A stretch of 31,872 nucleotides of DNA from an uncultured Anaerotruncus sp. (GCA_905210995.1 CAJLZE010000020.1:1-31872), one strand, 5' to 3'. Shown: positions 22,732 through 29,744, counted from the stretch's first letter. The notes: generated by a model from the sequence alone, not told the origin. A program made the numbers and translations.

Positions 22732-22757
22732 ATAGCATACATCCCGCCGGTTTGCAA
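22729..22757 (-). promoter_or_regulatory. Distal promoter P1 for the ATC-hydrolase-like operon
   Basis: On the - strand, TTGCAA (22752-22757) and TATAAT (22729-22734) are 17 bases apart. Transcription would begin near 22722, giving a leader of about 114 bases. Confidence 0.65.
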
Positions 22758-22814
22758 TAGGTAACCGTCATGTCGCCGCTCCGGCACGCTGCGATGATTA
22801 TATCCGCTGCCATA

Positions 22815-22843
22815 TGGACATACCGCCCGCCGGGTGATATAAT
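22815..22843 (+). promoter_or_regulatory. Sigma-A promoter for the GNAT gene
   Basis: TGGACA (22815-22820) and TATAAT (22838-22843) are 17 bases apart. The start near 22850 gives a short leader before AAAGGAG and the ATG. Confidence 0.7.
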
Positions 22844-22876
22844 ATACGCACCGACAGATCAACAAAGGAGCGTTTT

Positions 22877-23368
22877 ATGATATTACGGGATTATATGCCG
22901 TCCGACTGCCGCGAGATGGCAGAGTTGTTTTTTGACACCGTTCATACTGTCAACAGAGGGGATTATTCGGAGGAGCAGGTCAACGCGTGGGCAGACGGCA
23001 GCCCGGATCTTGAAAAATGGAACAGGTCCTTTCTTGCCCATACCACCGTTGTTGCCGAGGAGGACGGAAGGATCGTCGGCTTCGGCGATATCGATCCAGA
23101 CGGTTATCTTGACCGACTTTACGTCCGCAGCGATAAGCAGCGCAAGGGCATCGCCTCAGCCGTATGCGAAAGGCTTGAGAACGCCGTCGGCGCGGCGGTC
23201 ATCACCACTCATGCCTCGATAACCGCGCGCGGCTTTTTTGAAAAAAGAGGATACGTCACCGTCAGAGAGCAAAAGGTGCTGCGCCATGGCGTTTTACTCA
23301 CAAATTATGTGATGATGCTCGACCGACGCGCCCGCAACGGCGGAGACGGAAGCACGATGAATAAATAA
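22877..23368 (+). CDS. GNAT family N-acetyltransferase
   Basis: This 163-residue protein has the GNAT fold, which moves an acetyl group from acetyl-CoA to an amine. The order of motifs is normal: an N-terminal strand MILRDYMPSDCREMAELF; GRIVGFGDIDPDGYLDRLYV (motif D and the central strand); the CoA pyrophosphate-binding loop RKGIASAVCERLE (about 93-105, in place of the Q/RxxGxG/A loop); then ARGFFEKRGYV, the late helix typical of the family. It resembles the YafP/ElaA-like small acetyltransferases. AAAGGAG sits 8-9 bases before the ATG. It stands alone between its own promoter and a terminator shared with guaA. The substrate cannot be predicted. Confidence 0.9.
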   Translation: MILRDYMPSDCREMAELFFDTVHTVNRGDYSEEQVNAWADGSPDLEKWNRSFLAHTTVVAEEDGRIVGFGDIDPDGYLDRLYVRSDKQRKGIASAVCERLENAVGAAVITTHASITARGFFEKRGYVTVREQKVLRHGVLLTNYVMMLDRRARNGGDGSTMNK

Positions 23369-23369
23369 A

Positions 23370-23402
23370 ACCCCGTCAGGTTTCATTGGAACCTGACGGG
23401 GT
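23370..23402. terminator. Bidirectional intrinsic terminator
   Basis: A 13-bp perfect stem (ACCCCGTCAGGTT with its complement) and a 7-base loop separate the GNAT gene from the convergent guaA gene. AAAATAAATAA lies before it, giving a U-rich tail on the - strand. Confidence 0.88.
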
Positions 23403-23410
23403 ATATTGGA

Positions 23411-24940
23411 TTATTCCCACTCGATGGTTGCCGGGGGTTTTGCCGTGATATCGTAGACCACGCGGTTGACTCCCTTGACCTCGTTTGTGATCCTTGAGGA
23501 CATTCTGGAGAGCAGCGGGTAGGGCAGCTTTGCGTATTCGCAGGTCATAAAGTCGCCCGTGCGCACCGCACGTATCGCTATAACGTTATCGTATGTGCGG
23601 AAGTCGCCCATAACGCCGACGCTGCGTGTGTCGGTCATGACCGCAAAGTACTGGTCGGCGCGTGCGCGGCAGCGGCCGATCTCCTCACGTACGATAGCAT
23701 CTGCCTCGCGCAGTATATTCAGCTTCTCCTCGGTCACCTCGCCGATAATGCGTATTGCAAGTCCGGGGCCGGGGAAGGGCTGGCGCCATACGAGCTTTTT
23801 GGGCAGCCCGAGCAGCACGCCGAGACGGCGCACCTCATCCTTGAAAAGCAGGTTGAGCGGTTCGACGACGCCCTCAAAGCCGAGATCCTTCGGCAGCCCG
23901 CCCACGTTGTGGTGGCTCTTTATGACGGCAGATTTGTTTTTGCTGCCAGACTCAACGACGTCGGGGTAGATGGTGCCCTGCGCCAGAAATTCGGGGCAGC
24001 CGTGCTTTTTGGCTTCGTCCTCGAACGTTCTTGCGAACTCGGCGCCGATTATCTTACGCTTTGCCTCGGGATCGGTGACTCCTTTGAGCTTCGATATGAA
24101 TCTGTCCTTCGCGTCAACATAGACGAAATCAAGATCGCGGCCCGCAAAGACCTCGCGTATCTGATCTGTTTCGCCCTTGCGCATGAAGCCGTGATCGACG
24201 TAGATGCAGACGAGCTGACCGGGTATGGCGCGCGAAAGCAGCGCCGCGCAGACGGAGGAATCAACTCCGCCCGAAAGACCGAGCAGCACGCGCTTTTTGC
24301 CGACCTGAGCTCTGACCTCCTCTATCTTGCGGGTGAGGTAGTCCTCCATGGAGTAGTCGCCCGCCGCACCGCAGATGCGGTAGAGGAAGTTGTTTATCAT
24401 CTTGCTGCCGTTTTTGGTGTTTTCGACTTCGGGATGGAACTGCACGCCGAATATCTTCTCACCGTAGTTTTCAAACGCGGCGACGGGGCAGAATGCCGTC
24501 GAGGCGATGGAGCGGAAGCCTGCGGGGAGCTTTGATACCATGTCTGTATGGCTCATGAGCACCGCCTGATCGGGCGAGAGGCGGTTGAAAAGGTCGGAAG
24601 TCGTGTCCACCTTCGAGTCAAGCGTTCCGTATTCGCTTGAGTGGCAGGTCACGACCGTGCCGCCGAACAGGTGGCAGATGAGCTGCATTCCGTAGCAGAT
24701 GCCGAGCACCGGAACGCCCAGCTTGAATATATCCATAGAGCACTTAGGCGACTCATCCGAATACACGCTGTTGGGACCGCCGGTGAAGATGATGCCTATC
24801 GGCTTCATGGCAGCGATCTCGGCTACGTCGGTGTCGTAAGGGAGAATGACCGAGTACACGCCGCATTCGCGGACGCGCCGTGCGATCAGTTCCTTGTACT
24901 GTCCTCCGAAGTCGAGGATCACGATGGTTTGATTGTTCAT
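23411..24940 (-). CDS. guaA: GMP synthase (glutamine-hydrolysing)
   Basis: This 509-residue enzyme turns XMP into GMP using glutamine and ATP (EC 6.3.5.2), the last step of guanine nucleotide synthesis. The N-terminal class I glutamine amidotransferase domain (about 5-190) has the nucleophile Cys in LGICYGM (near 82) and the His/Glu pair in FGVQFHPE (near 167-174). The ATP-pyrophosphatase domain follows with the P-loop LSGGVDSS (about 222-229). The C-terminal dimerisation domain ends in the conserved KPPATIEWE. GAAAGGA lies 9 bases before the ATG. An ANTAR regulator gene ends 26 bases upstream on the same strand, so the two should share a promoter at 25614-25642. No guanine riboswitch is visible. 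Confidence 0.98.
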   Translation of the reverse strand: MNNQTIVILDFGGQYKELIARRVRECGVYSVILPYDTDVAEIAAMKPIGIIFTGGPNSVYSDESPKCSMDIFKLGVPVLGICYGMQLICHLFGGTVVTCHSSEYGTLDSKVDTTSDLFNRLSPDQAVLMSHTDMVSKLPAGFRSIASTAFCPVAAFENYGEKIFGVQFHPEVENTKNGSKMINNFLYRICGAAGDYSMEDYLTRKIEEVRAQVGKKRVLLGLSGGVDSSVCAALLSRAIPGQLVCIYVDHGFMRKGETDQIREVFAGRDLDFVYVDAKDRFISKLKGVTDPEAKRKIIGAEFARTFEDEAKKHGCPEFLAQGTIYPDVVESGSKNKSAVIKSHHNVGGLPKDLGFEGVVEPLNLLFKDEVRRLGVLLGLPKKLVWRQPFPGPGLAIRIIGEVTEEKLNILREADAIVREEIGRCRARADQYFAVMTDTRSVGVMGDFRTYDNVIAIRAVRTGDFMTCEYAKLPYPLLSRMSSRITNEVKGVNRVVYDITAKPPATIEWE

Positions 24941-24966
24941 ATGATCGTCCTTTCGTCACGGCTTTA

Positions 24967-25575
24967 TCAGCCGAGATATGTTTTCAGAATGTTCTTTGCG
25001 GCTTCAATGCGCGGGATGCGCAGATCCATAGCCTGTTTTTCGATGTATCTGTGCGCCTGCTCCTCGCTCATTTTAAGATAGTCGATGAGGACCCACTTGG
25101 CGCGGTCGATTATCCTGAATTCGTCTATCTTTCCCGCAAGTTTTTCGTTTTCGACCGAGAGCATTCCCGACCTGCGGCACGCCGCCGCCAAAAACCAGAA
25201 CGCGGAGTGCATCATCGGCTCGCTCACCGGTCGGGGCAGCACGAAAATGCCGTCCTCGGCTGCTTTTTTTGCCTCGGGATACGTCGCGGCGGAAACTATG
25301 AGCAGCACGGCGCAGCCGTCGCGCGCCAACGTGCGTGCGAGAGATATGCCGTCGCCGTCGCAAAGCGGGGAGTTTATAAGCACGATGCCGAACTGCGATC
25401 CCGCGGCGGTGCGCGTCGCTTCGGCGCAGCTTACGGCGGGAATTATCGGGAAAAACGGGAAGTCCCCCTCCGAAATGTACCGCATAACGGCGTCGGCAGA
25501 GCGGCACGGGCGTGACACGATGAGCGTCGGTATTTGTGCTGCGGAGCTGCCGGCGGCAGCGTTTATTTCGCTCAT
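24967..25575 (-). CDS. ANTAR-domain regulator with degenerate receiver domain
   Basis: The 202-residue product has an N-terminal receiver-like domain (about 15-125) and a C-terminal ANTAR domain (about 140-202). ANTAR proteins bind paired hairpins in nascent RNA and prevent termination, often in nitrogen genes (NasT, AmiR, EutV). The ANTAR core is clear: IIDRAKWVLIDYL, then SEEQAHRYIEKQAMDLR and EAAKNIL. The receiver looks non-phosphorylatable. The strand that normally ends in the acceptor Asp reads IVLINSPL, the N-terminal acidic pair is replaced (LIVSRPCR), and the usual Lys-Pro is Arg-Pro (LPRPVS). Activity may thus depend on protein partners or ligands. GAGGGGG precedes the ATG. It is the first gene of the guaA operon. 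The glutamine synthetase III leader is a possible target, unproven. Confidence 0.88.
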   Translation of the reverse strand: MSEINAAAGSSAAQIPTLIVSRPCRSADAVMRYISEGDFPFFPIIPAVSCAEATRTAAGSQFGIVLINSPLCDGDGISLARTLARDGCAVLLIVSAATYPEAKKAAEDGIFVLPRPVSEPMMHSAFWFLAAACRRSGMLSVENEKLAGKIDEFRIIDRAKWVLIDYLKMSEEQAHRYIEKQAMDLRIPRIEAAKNILKTYLG

Positions 25576-25613
25576 TCCGGCGCCCCCTCTCTGTATGGCA
25601 AATTACACATCAA

Positions 25614-25642
25614 ATTATACCTCATTATTTTTTACCTGTCAA
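25614..25642 (-). promoter_or_regulatory. Consensus sigma-A promoter for the ANTAR-guaA operon
   Basis: On the - strand, TTGACA (25637-25642) and TATAAT (25614-25619) match consensus exactly, 17 bases apart. The start near 25607 leaves about 32 bases of leader, too short for a riboswitch. Confidence 0.85.
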
Positions 25643-25725
25643 CCCGAAAAGGTTGAATGAAAAATTAACATCCGGTGAAGTGATGTGTGCCGCCGAAGGG
25701 CGGCGGATAGGCGACGGATGCTGTA

Positions 25726-25754
25726 TTGTAATATATGATAAATTGTGATACAAT
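25726..25754 (+). promoter_or_regulatory. Sigma-A promoter for the flavodoxin-fold oxidoreductase
   Basis: TTGTAA (25726-25731) and TACAAT (25749-25754) are 17 bases apart; the start would be near 25761. A small GC-rich hairpin, GCCGCC-GAAG-GGCGGC (25689-25704), lies upstream and has no clear role. Confidence 0.65.
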
Positions 25755-25812
25755 ATAAGCAGCAAGCGTTTGCCTGTCTGACGGCAGCCGCAACACCGGG
25801 GAGGATCCAAAC

Positions 25813-26352
25813 ATGAAAAATGTACTTATTATTGAGGGCAGCCCGCGCGCGAACGGGAATTCGGCCGTTCTGTGCGATGAATTTGCACGCGGCGCGGAGG
25901 AGGCTGGCTGCAGTGTGAAGAGGATACGTGCGGCGAGAAAAAAAGTCGCGGGATGTCTCGGCTGCAACGCCTGTCTGCGCAACGGCGGTAGCTGTGTACA
26001 AAAGGATGATATGGCGGAGATAAGAGCCGAGATGCTGGCGGCTGATGTGATAGTTCTGGCGTCGCCGATCTATTTCTACTCCATGACCGCACAGCTCAAG
26101 GCGGTGATCGACCGCACGTATGCGTTTTACAATGAACTGGCGGGAAAGACCTTTTATTTCATCGTCACCTGCGGCGCTCCCGACGCGTCATATACCGAGA
26201 CTATGCTCGCGGCTCTGCGCGGCTTCACCTGCTGCGTTCCGGAATCCAAAGAGGGCGGTGTTGTGCTCGGAGTGGATTCAATGGAGGCGGGCGATGTCCG
26301 CAAAACGGCAGCAGTGGCTGAGGCGTACGAAATGGGGCGCGGGATCTTATAA
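25813..26352 (+). CDS. Flavodoxin-fold NAD(P)H oxidoreductase with iron-sulfur-type cysteine cluster
   Basis: The 179-residue product has the FMN-binding flavodoxin-like fold of the NADPH-dependent FMN reductase / iron-sulfur flavoprotein group. EGSPRANGNSA (8-18) is the phosphate-binding loop, and ASPIYFYSMTAQLKAVIDR is the family's second flavin-contact segment. Cys48, Cys51, Cys54 and Cys61 (C-X2-C-X2-C-X6-C) fit the compact motif that holds a [4Fe-4S] cluster in iron-sulfur flavoproteins of anaerobes, although many relatives carry the cysteines without a proven cluster. The ribosome binding site GGGGAGGA is close upstream. It is a single-gene unit between its own promoter and an inverted repeat at 26403-26439. 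Likely roles are redox balance or oxygen/quinone detoxification; the substrate is unknown. Confidence 0.87.
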   Translation: MKNVLIIEGSPRANGNSAVLCDEFARGAEEAGCSVKRIRAARKKVAGCLGCNACLRNGGSCVQKDDMAEIRAEMLAADVIVLASPIYFYSMTAQLKAVIDRTYAFYNELAGKTFYFIVTCGAPDASYTETMLAALRGFTCCVPESKEGGVVLGVDSMEAGDVRKTAAVAEAYEMGRGIL

Positions 26353-26402
26353 AAAACGGTCCATAGTGACGTGAGCGAGGCGTCCGTTCATATTTACAGG
26401 TT

Positions 26403-26439
26403 TACAAGCGGTCGCCGCATTGCGCGGCGGCCGCTTGTA
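26403..26439. repeat. 16-bp inverted repeat, possible terminator without T-run
   Basis: The arms 26403-26418 (TACAAGCGGTCGCCGC) and 26424-26439 pair with a single G-T wobble around ATTGC. No T-rich tail follows on either strand. It sits 50 bases after the oxidoreductase gene and may mark its 3' end. The rest of 26440-26528 shows no gene. Confidence 0.6.
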
Positions 26440-26528
26440 TCGCGTTGCCCCTTGCCGCCGGCATTTGGCGGACAGATGATCTGCGGGGCAAATAATTTGT
26501 AACAGTTTGTGAATTTTTGCGCGCCGTA

Positions 26529-26557
26529 TTGACAGGCTGCGAATGATATGCTATAAT
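26529..26557 (+). promoter_or_regulatory. Consensus sigma-A promoter for the chelatase/Fec operon
   Basis: TTGACA (26529-26534) and TATAAT (26552-26557) match consensus exactly, 17 bases apart. The predicted start, near 26564, falls on the first base of a perfect palindrome. A promoter this strong suggests control by repression. Confidence 0.87.
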
Positions 26558-26563
26558 GCACGA

Positions 26564-26579
26564 GTTAGCAGCTGCTAAC
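26564..26579. promoter_or_regulatory. Perfect 16-bp palindrome at the transcription start (operator candidate)
   Basis: GTTAGCAGCTGCTAAC is fully self-complementary and covers about +1 to +16 of the chelatase operon. The GTTAG/CTAAC half-sites recall DtxR/IdeR-type metal-repressor sites, though the spacing differs from the classic iron box. Related sites lie at 26995-27010 and 22641-22656. No regulator gene is in the window. Confidence 0.65.
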
Positions 26580-26608
26580 CACAATGACGAAAGGAAAACC
26601 AACGAAAA

Positions 26609-27379
26609 ATGAAAAAAGCCATTCTGTCGGTCAGCTACGGTACGTGTGACAAAGCGCAGCTTGAGGACACGATAGCGCGCGTCGAAGATCTTTACGGGAG
26701 GGAGTTCCCCGACTTTGAGGTATTTCGTGCGTTTACGTCAAAGCATGTGATCGCATCTCTCAAAAAGGCGGGAGTGCACGTTGACACCGTCTCCGAGGCT
26801 TTGGAGCGGCTGAAAAAAGCGGGCTTTGACGAGGTATACATACAGCCGACGCATATAATATGCGGCGGGGAATACGACGGGATAGTCGAGCATACGCATT
26901 TGCAGAGCGGCAGCTTTGCAAGGCTGCGCGTCGGAAGACCTCTTCTTGACCGGGAAGAGGACAACGAATACATCTGTAATTTTTTTGAGAACGAGTTAGC
27001 TGCGGCTAACCGCGCAACGGTGCTCATGGGGCACGGCTCCGAGCATCCCGACAATATAAAATACGCCAAGCTTCAGGCAACGGCAAAGCGGCTCGGGTAC
27101 GGAGATATCTTTGTGATGACGCTCGAGGCTCAGCCCTCGGTGAATGATATCATACCGATGCTCCGCGAAGCAGGGTATTCGAAGGTCCTTCTGACGCCGC
27201 TCCTGTTCGGCGCCGCGGGACACGCAAGGCGCGATATGGCGGGCGATGAGCCGGGAAGCGTCGCGTCAATCCTGCGCTCGGAGGGCTTTGAGGTTGAGTG
27301 CCTTGTGAGGGGACTCGGCGAATACGACGCCTTTGCAGAGCTTTACGCCGCGCATCTGCGCCGTGCTATCGAGAGCTGA
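26609..27379 (+). CDS. cbiK: CbiK-type class II tetrapyrrole chelatase (sirohydrochlorin cobaltochelatase family)
   Basis: The 256-residue product matches anaerobic CbiK, which inserts cobalt into sirohydrochlorin in early cobalamin synthesis (EC 4.99.1.3), and related heme-binding forms. Both metal-site histidines can be placed: His142 in LMGHGSEHP and His205 in FGAAGHARRDMAGD, close to His145 and His207 of the Salmonella enzyme. The opening SVSYGT is also typical. Length is normal and there is no signal peptide, so it is cytoplasmic, unlike periplasmic CbiK of Desulfovibrio. AAAGGA is 13 bases before the ATG. No other cobalamin gene lies in the window and no cobalamin riboswitch precedes it. 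It heads an operon with a flavodoxin and a Fec-type importer, so iron or heme work is as likely as cobalt insertion. Confidence 0.87.
   Translation: MKKAILSVSYGTCDKAQLEDTIARVEDLYGREFPDFEVFRAFTSKHVIASLKKAGVHVDTVSEALERLKKAGFDEVYIQPTHIICGGEYDGIVEHTHLQSGSFARLRVGRPLLDREEDNEYICNFFENELAAANRATVLMGHGSEHPDNIKYAKLQATAKRLGYGDIFVMTLEAQPSVNDIIPMLREAGYSKVLLTPLLFGAAGHARRDMAGDEPGSVASILRSEGFEVECLVRGLGEYDAFAELYAAHLRRAIES
26995..27010. promoter_or_regulatory. Second GTTAGC-N4-GCTAAC site, inside the chelatase gene
   Basis: GTTAGCTGCGGCTAAC has both half-sites exact. It lies 431 bases downstream of the promoter palindrome and shares flanking bases with it (ACGA before, C after). It could be an auxiliary operator allowing DNA looping or roadblock repression, or coincidence: the codons read as an ordinary ELAAANR stretch. 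Confidence 0.4.
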
Positions 27380-27413
27380 CGTGTCAGCCGAAAAGAAAGG
27401 AGCGATAATTGAC

Positions 27414-27914
27414 ATGGGAAAGACAGTGATAATATTTTCAACGATAACGGGAAATGCGTTCAGGCTTGCCGAAGCGGCGGCGAGCGTGGTGCCCGATCAT
27501 GCGGGACCATACAACATACGCTATGTAAACGACGAGGTGATAGATACATTTGACACCTTCATCCTCGCTTATTGGTGCGATAAGGGGAGCGCCGACTCCG
27601 ATACGATAGAGCTGATACGCAGGCTTCACGGAAAGAAGTTGATAGTCATAGGCTCGCTCGGCGTCGAACCCGACACAAAGCACGGGCAGGATGTGTCGGC
27701 GCGCGTGTCGGCGCTTGCCTCCGAAAATAATACGCTCCTCGGGCATTTTCTCTGCCAGGGCGCCATCGACCTTGCCCGCACGGGGAAGAAGTTGCGCGAG
27801 GGAAGGATAACGCCCGAGCGCTATGAACGGCAAAAGCTTTCCGCGGGACATCCCGATGCAGCCGACCTTGAGAACTGCCGTGCAGCCGTGAGGAGCTTTC
27901 TCGAAAAAGCATGA
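27414..27914 (+). CDS. Flavodoxin family protein
   Basis: This 166-residue protein begins with the flavodoxin FMN-phosphate loop IIFSTITGNAFRLAEA (6-21; the S/T-x-T-GN pattern). It continues with the expected FILAYWCDKGSADSDT loop near the flavin and a KKLIVIGSLG strand. It should carry single electrons in the cytoplasm. The C-terminal third (after HGQDVSARV) is charged and helical. I chose ATG 27414 because AAAGGAG sits 11 bases upstream; the frame is open to 27333 but would overlap the chelatase gene. The permease ATG overlaps its stop codon. Between a chelatase and an importer, it may supply electrons for handling an imported metal complex, much as flavodoxins do beside anaerobic heme-uptake genes in other bacteria. 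This is inference. Confidence 0.85.
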   Translation: MGKTVIIFSTITGNAFRLAEAAASVVPDHAGPYNIRYVNDEVIDTFDTFILAYWCDKGSADSDTIELIRRLHGKKLIVIGSLGVEPDTKHGQDVSARVSALASENNTLLGHFLCQGAIDLARTGKKLREGRITPERYERQKLSAGHPDAADLENCRAAVRSFLEKA

Positions 27915-28912
27915 CCGGAATGAAAAAACATATCCGCGGGATAACGGTGATCGTTGTGCTTTTCGCGCTGAGCATCGCGGCGATCGTGGTATGCGTCGGC
28001 ATCGGCACGATAGAATTCACGCCGCGTGAGGTCATACGTGCGATATTTACCGACGACGGCTCGCCATCCCGGCTTATTGTCTGGAATCTGCGGCTGCCGC
28101 GCATACTCACCGGCGGGCTTGTAGGCATATGCCTTGCGCTTTCGGGCTGCGTGCTCCAGGGCGTGATGCGCAACAACCTAGCGTCCCCGTCAACCATCGG
28201 CGTCACCGGCGGCGCAAGCTTTGTCGGATATCTGACGCTCGTTGCATTTCCAGCATATTCGTATCTTTTGCCGGTCGGCTCGATAGCCGGCGCATTCGTG
28301 ACGACGATGCTGATATACGCGCTCGCCTATCAGAAGGGTGTGAGCCCCGTGCGCATGATCCTCTCCGGTATGGCGGTCTCGGCGCTGTTCGGCGCGTTCA
28401 ACGATATTATAAAAACACTTTTTGCCGAATCTCTCGGGAACGCCTCGGGATTCCTCGTCGGCGGTCTGAACGGGTGCGGCTGGGGCAGCTTCCGTATGAT
28501 ATTGCCTTACGCCCTTGCGGGCATGGTCGTGTGCCTCTTTTTGCCGTCAAAGATGAACATACTCATGCTCGGCGATGAGACGGCAAATTCGCTCGGGCTC
28601 AGAACGGAGCTTTTCAGATTCATACTCATCGCGGTATCGTCGCTCCTTTCGGGCGCAGCAATAGCGGCGGTCGGAATGCTGAGCTTTGTCGGTCTCATCG
28701 TCCCGCATATCGCGCGTATACTCGTGGGCTCCGATTACCGGTATCTTTTCCCGGCATCGACTCTTCTCGGGTTTTCGCTGATAGTTATCTGCGACACGAT
28801 CGGACGTGTGATAATGCCGCCCGGAGAGGTCCCCGTCAGCATAATAATTTCCTTTATCGGAGCGCCGTTTTTCCTCGTTCTGCTCCGTTCGCGCGGAAAG
28901 GAGGGGAACTGA
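27911..28912 (+). CDS. FecCD-family ABC importer permease
   Basis: This 333-residue protein has about ten membrane helices and fits the BtuC/FecCD/FhuB permease family, which imports iron-siderophores, heme, cobalamin and related metal complexes. Family marks include LRLPRILTGGLVGICLALSGCVLQGVMRNNLASPSTIGVTGGA near residues 57-100. GLIVPHIARILVGSDYRYL near the C-terminus contacts the ATPase and is diagnostic of the family. The ATG overlaps the flavodoxin stop (ATGA), implying coupled translation; an in-frame ATG at 27920 is the alternative. A single permease gene suggests a homodimer, as in BtuC. The transported molecule cannot be told from sequence alone. Confidence 0.94.
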   Translation: MTGMKKHIRGITVIVVLFALSIAAIVVCVGIGTIEFTPREVIRAIFTDDGSPSRLIVWNLRLPRILTGGLVGICLALSGCVLQGVMRNNLASPSTIGVTGGASFVGYLTLVAFPAYSYLLPVGSIAGAFVTTMLIYALAYQKGVSPVRMILSGMAVSALFGAFNDIIKTLFAESLGNASGFLVGGLNGCGWGSFRMILPYALAGMVVCLFLPSKMNILMLGDETANSLGLRTELFRFILIAVSSLLSGAAIAAVGMLSFVGLIVPHIARILVGSDYRYLFPASTLLGFSLIVICDTIGRVIMPPGEVPVSIIISFIGAPFFLVLLRSRGKEGN

Positions 28913-28914
28913 TC

Positions 28915-29685
28915 ATGTATTTCGGATTCAAAAACATAGCGGTCGATTACGGAAAGAAAAAAGTCCTCTCCGGGCTTTCGCTTGACGTCCCGAAAGGGAA
29001 GATCATGACGCTCATCGGGCAGAACGGGTGCGGGAAATCAACGCTCCTGAAGGTCATTCCCCGTGCGGTCACACCTAAGACGGGCTGCTGCGAGCTTGAC
29101 TGCAGATCGATACGCGAATACAGATCGAAGCTGCTCGCAAGAAGGATCGCGTATCTTGCACAGGTGCATACGTCGCCGCCCGATATCGACGTTCGCACGC
29201 TCGTTTCCTACGGGCGTTACCCATACATGAAGCCGGGGCGCGGTATGACAAAAGCCGACGGCGAGATCGTTGACAACATTATCCGCATGACGGGGCTTGA
29301 AAAGCTCTCCGCGCAGCCGCTCTCGACCCTTTCGGGCGGCGAGAGGCAGCGCGCATGGATCGCAATGACGGTCGCGCAGGAGCCCGAGATACTCGTTCTC
29401 GACGAACCGACGACATATCTTGACATAGGCTATCAGATCGAAGTGCTTGAGCTTGTGAAAAACCTTAACCGGACGCTCGGCATCACGATATTGATGGTGC
29501 TGCACGACCTTAACCTTGCGGCGCGGTATTCCGATATACTTGCCGCGATAAAGGACGGCAGAGTCTATGTATCCGGCACGCCGACAGAGGTGCTGACGGT
29601 CGAAAACCTGCGCACGATCTTCGGCATCGGTTCTACCGTAACGAGAGACGAGGCGCACGACTGCCCGTTCTTTATTCCCGAATGA
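28915..29685 (+). CDS. FecE/FepC-type ABC importer ATPase
   Basis: This 256-residue ATPase powers the FecCD permease encoded just before it. All motifs are intact: Walker A GQNGCGKST (35-43), Q-loop Gln83, signature LSGGE (139-143), Walker B ILVLDE (159-164) and the switch His197 in VLHDLNLAARY, the usual form in iron-chelate and cobalamin importers. The EPTTYLDI after Walker B is also typical of FepC/FhuC. The start, two bases after the permease stop, has AAGGAGG 9 bases upstream, the best ribosome binding site in the operon. An unremarkable C-terminal tail follows residue 215. Confidence 0.95.
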   Translation: MYFGFKNIAVDYGKKKVLSGLSLDVPKGKIMTLIGQNGCGKSTLLKVIPRAVTPKTGCCELDCRSIREYRSKLLARRIAYLAQVHTSPPDIDVRTLVSYGRYPYMKPGRGMTKADGEIVDNIIRMTGLEKLSAQPLSTLSGGERQRAWIAMTVAQEPEILVLDEPTTYLDIGYQIEVLELVKNLNRTLGITILMVLHDLNLAARYSDILAAIKDGRVYVSGTPTEVLTVENLRTIFGIGSTVTRDEAHDCPFFIPE

Positions 29686-29686
29686 T

Positions 29687-29710
29687 ATCCTCCCGCTTCG
29701 GCGGATGATA
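29687..29710 (+). promoter_or_regulatory. Small stem-loop with TTCG tetraloop between fecE-like and fecB-like genes
   Basis: CCGC-TTCG-GCGG (29693-29704) forms a stable short hairpin, with A/T-rich partly pairing flanks. It lies 8 bases after the ATPase stop. Such hairpins can protect mRNA ends or set different levels for the binding protein. There is no T-run. Confidence 0.4.
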
Positions 29711-29744
29711 TAAATGTTCCACTAAGAAAGGATAGCAAATACCA

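Noticed and set aside
25576..25613. Guanine riboswitch before the ANTAR-guaA operon
   Set aside because: The predicted leader is about 32 bases, far too short for a purine aptamer.
26353..26608. Cobalamin riboswitch before the cbiK-type gene
   Set aside because: No B12-box-like sequence or long structured leader; transcription appears to start only about 45 bases before the gene.
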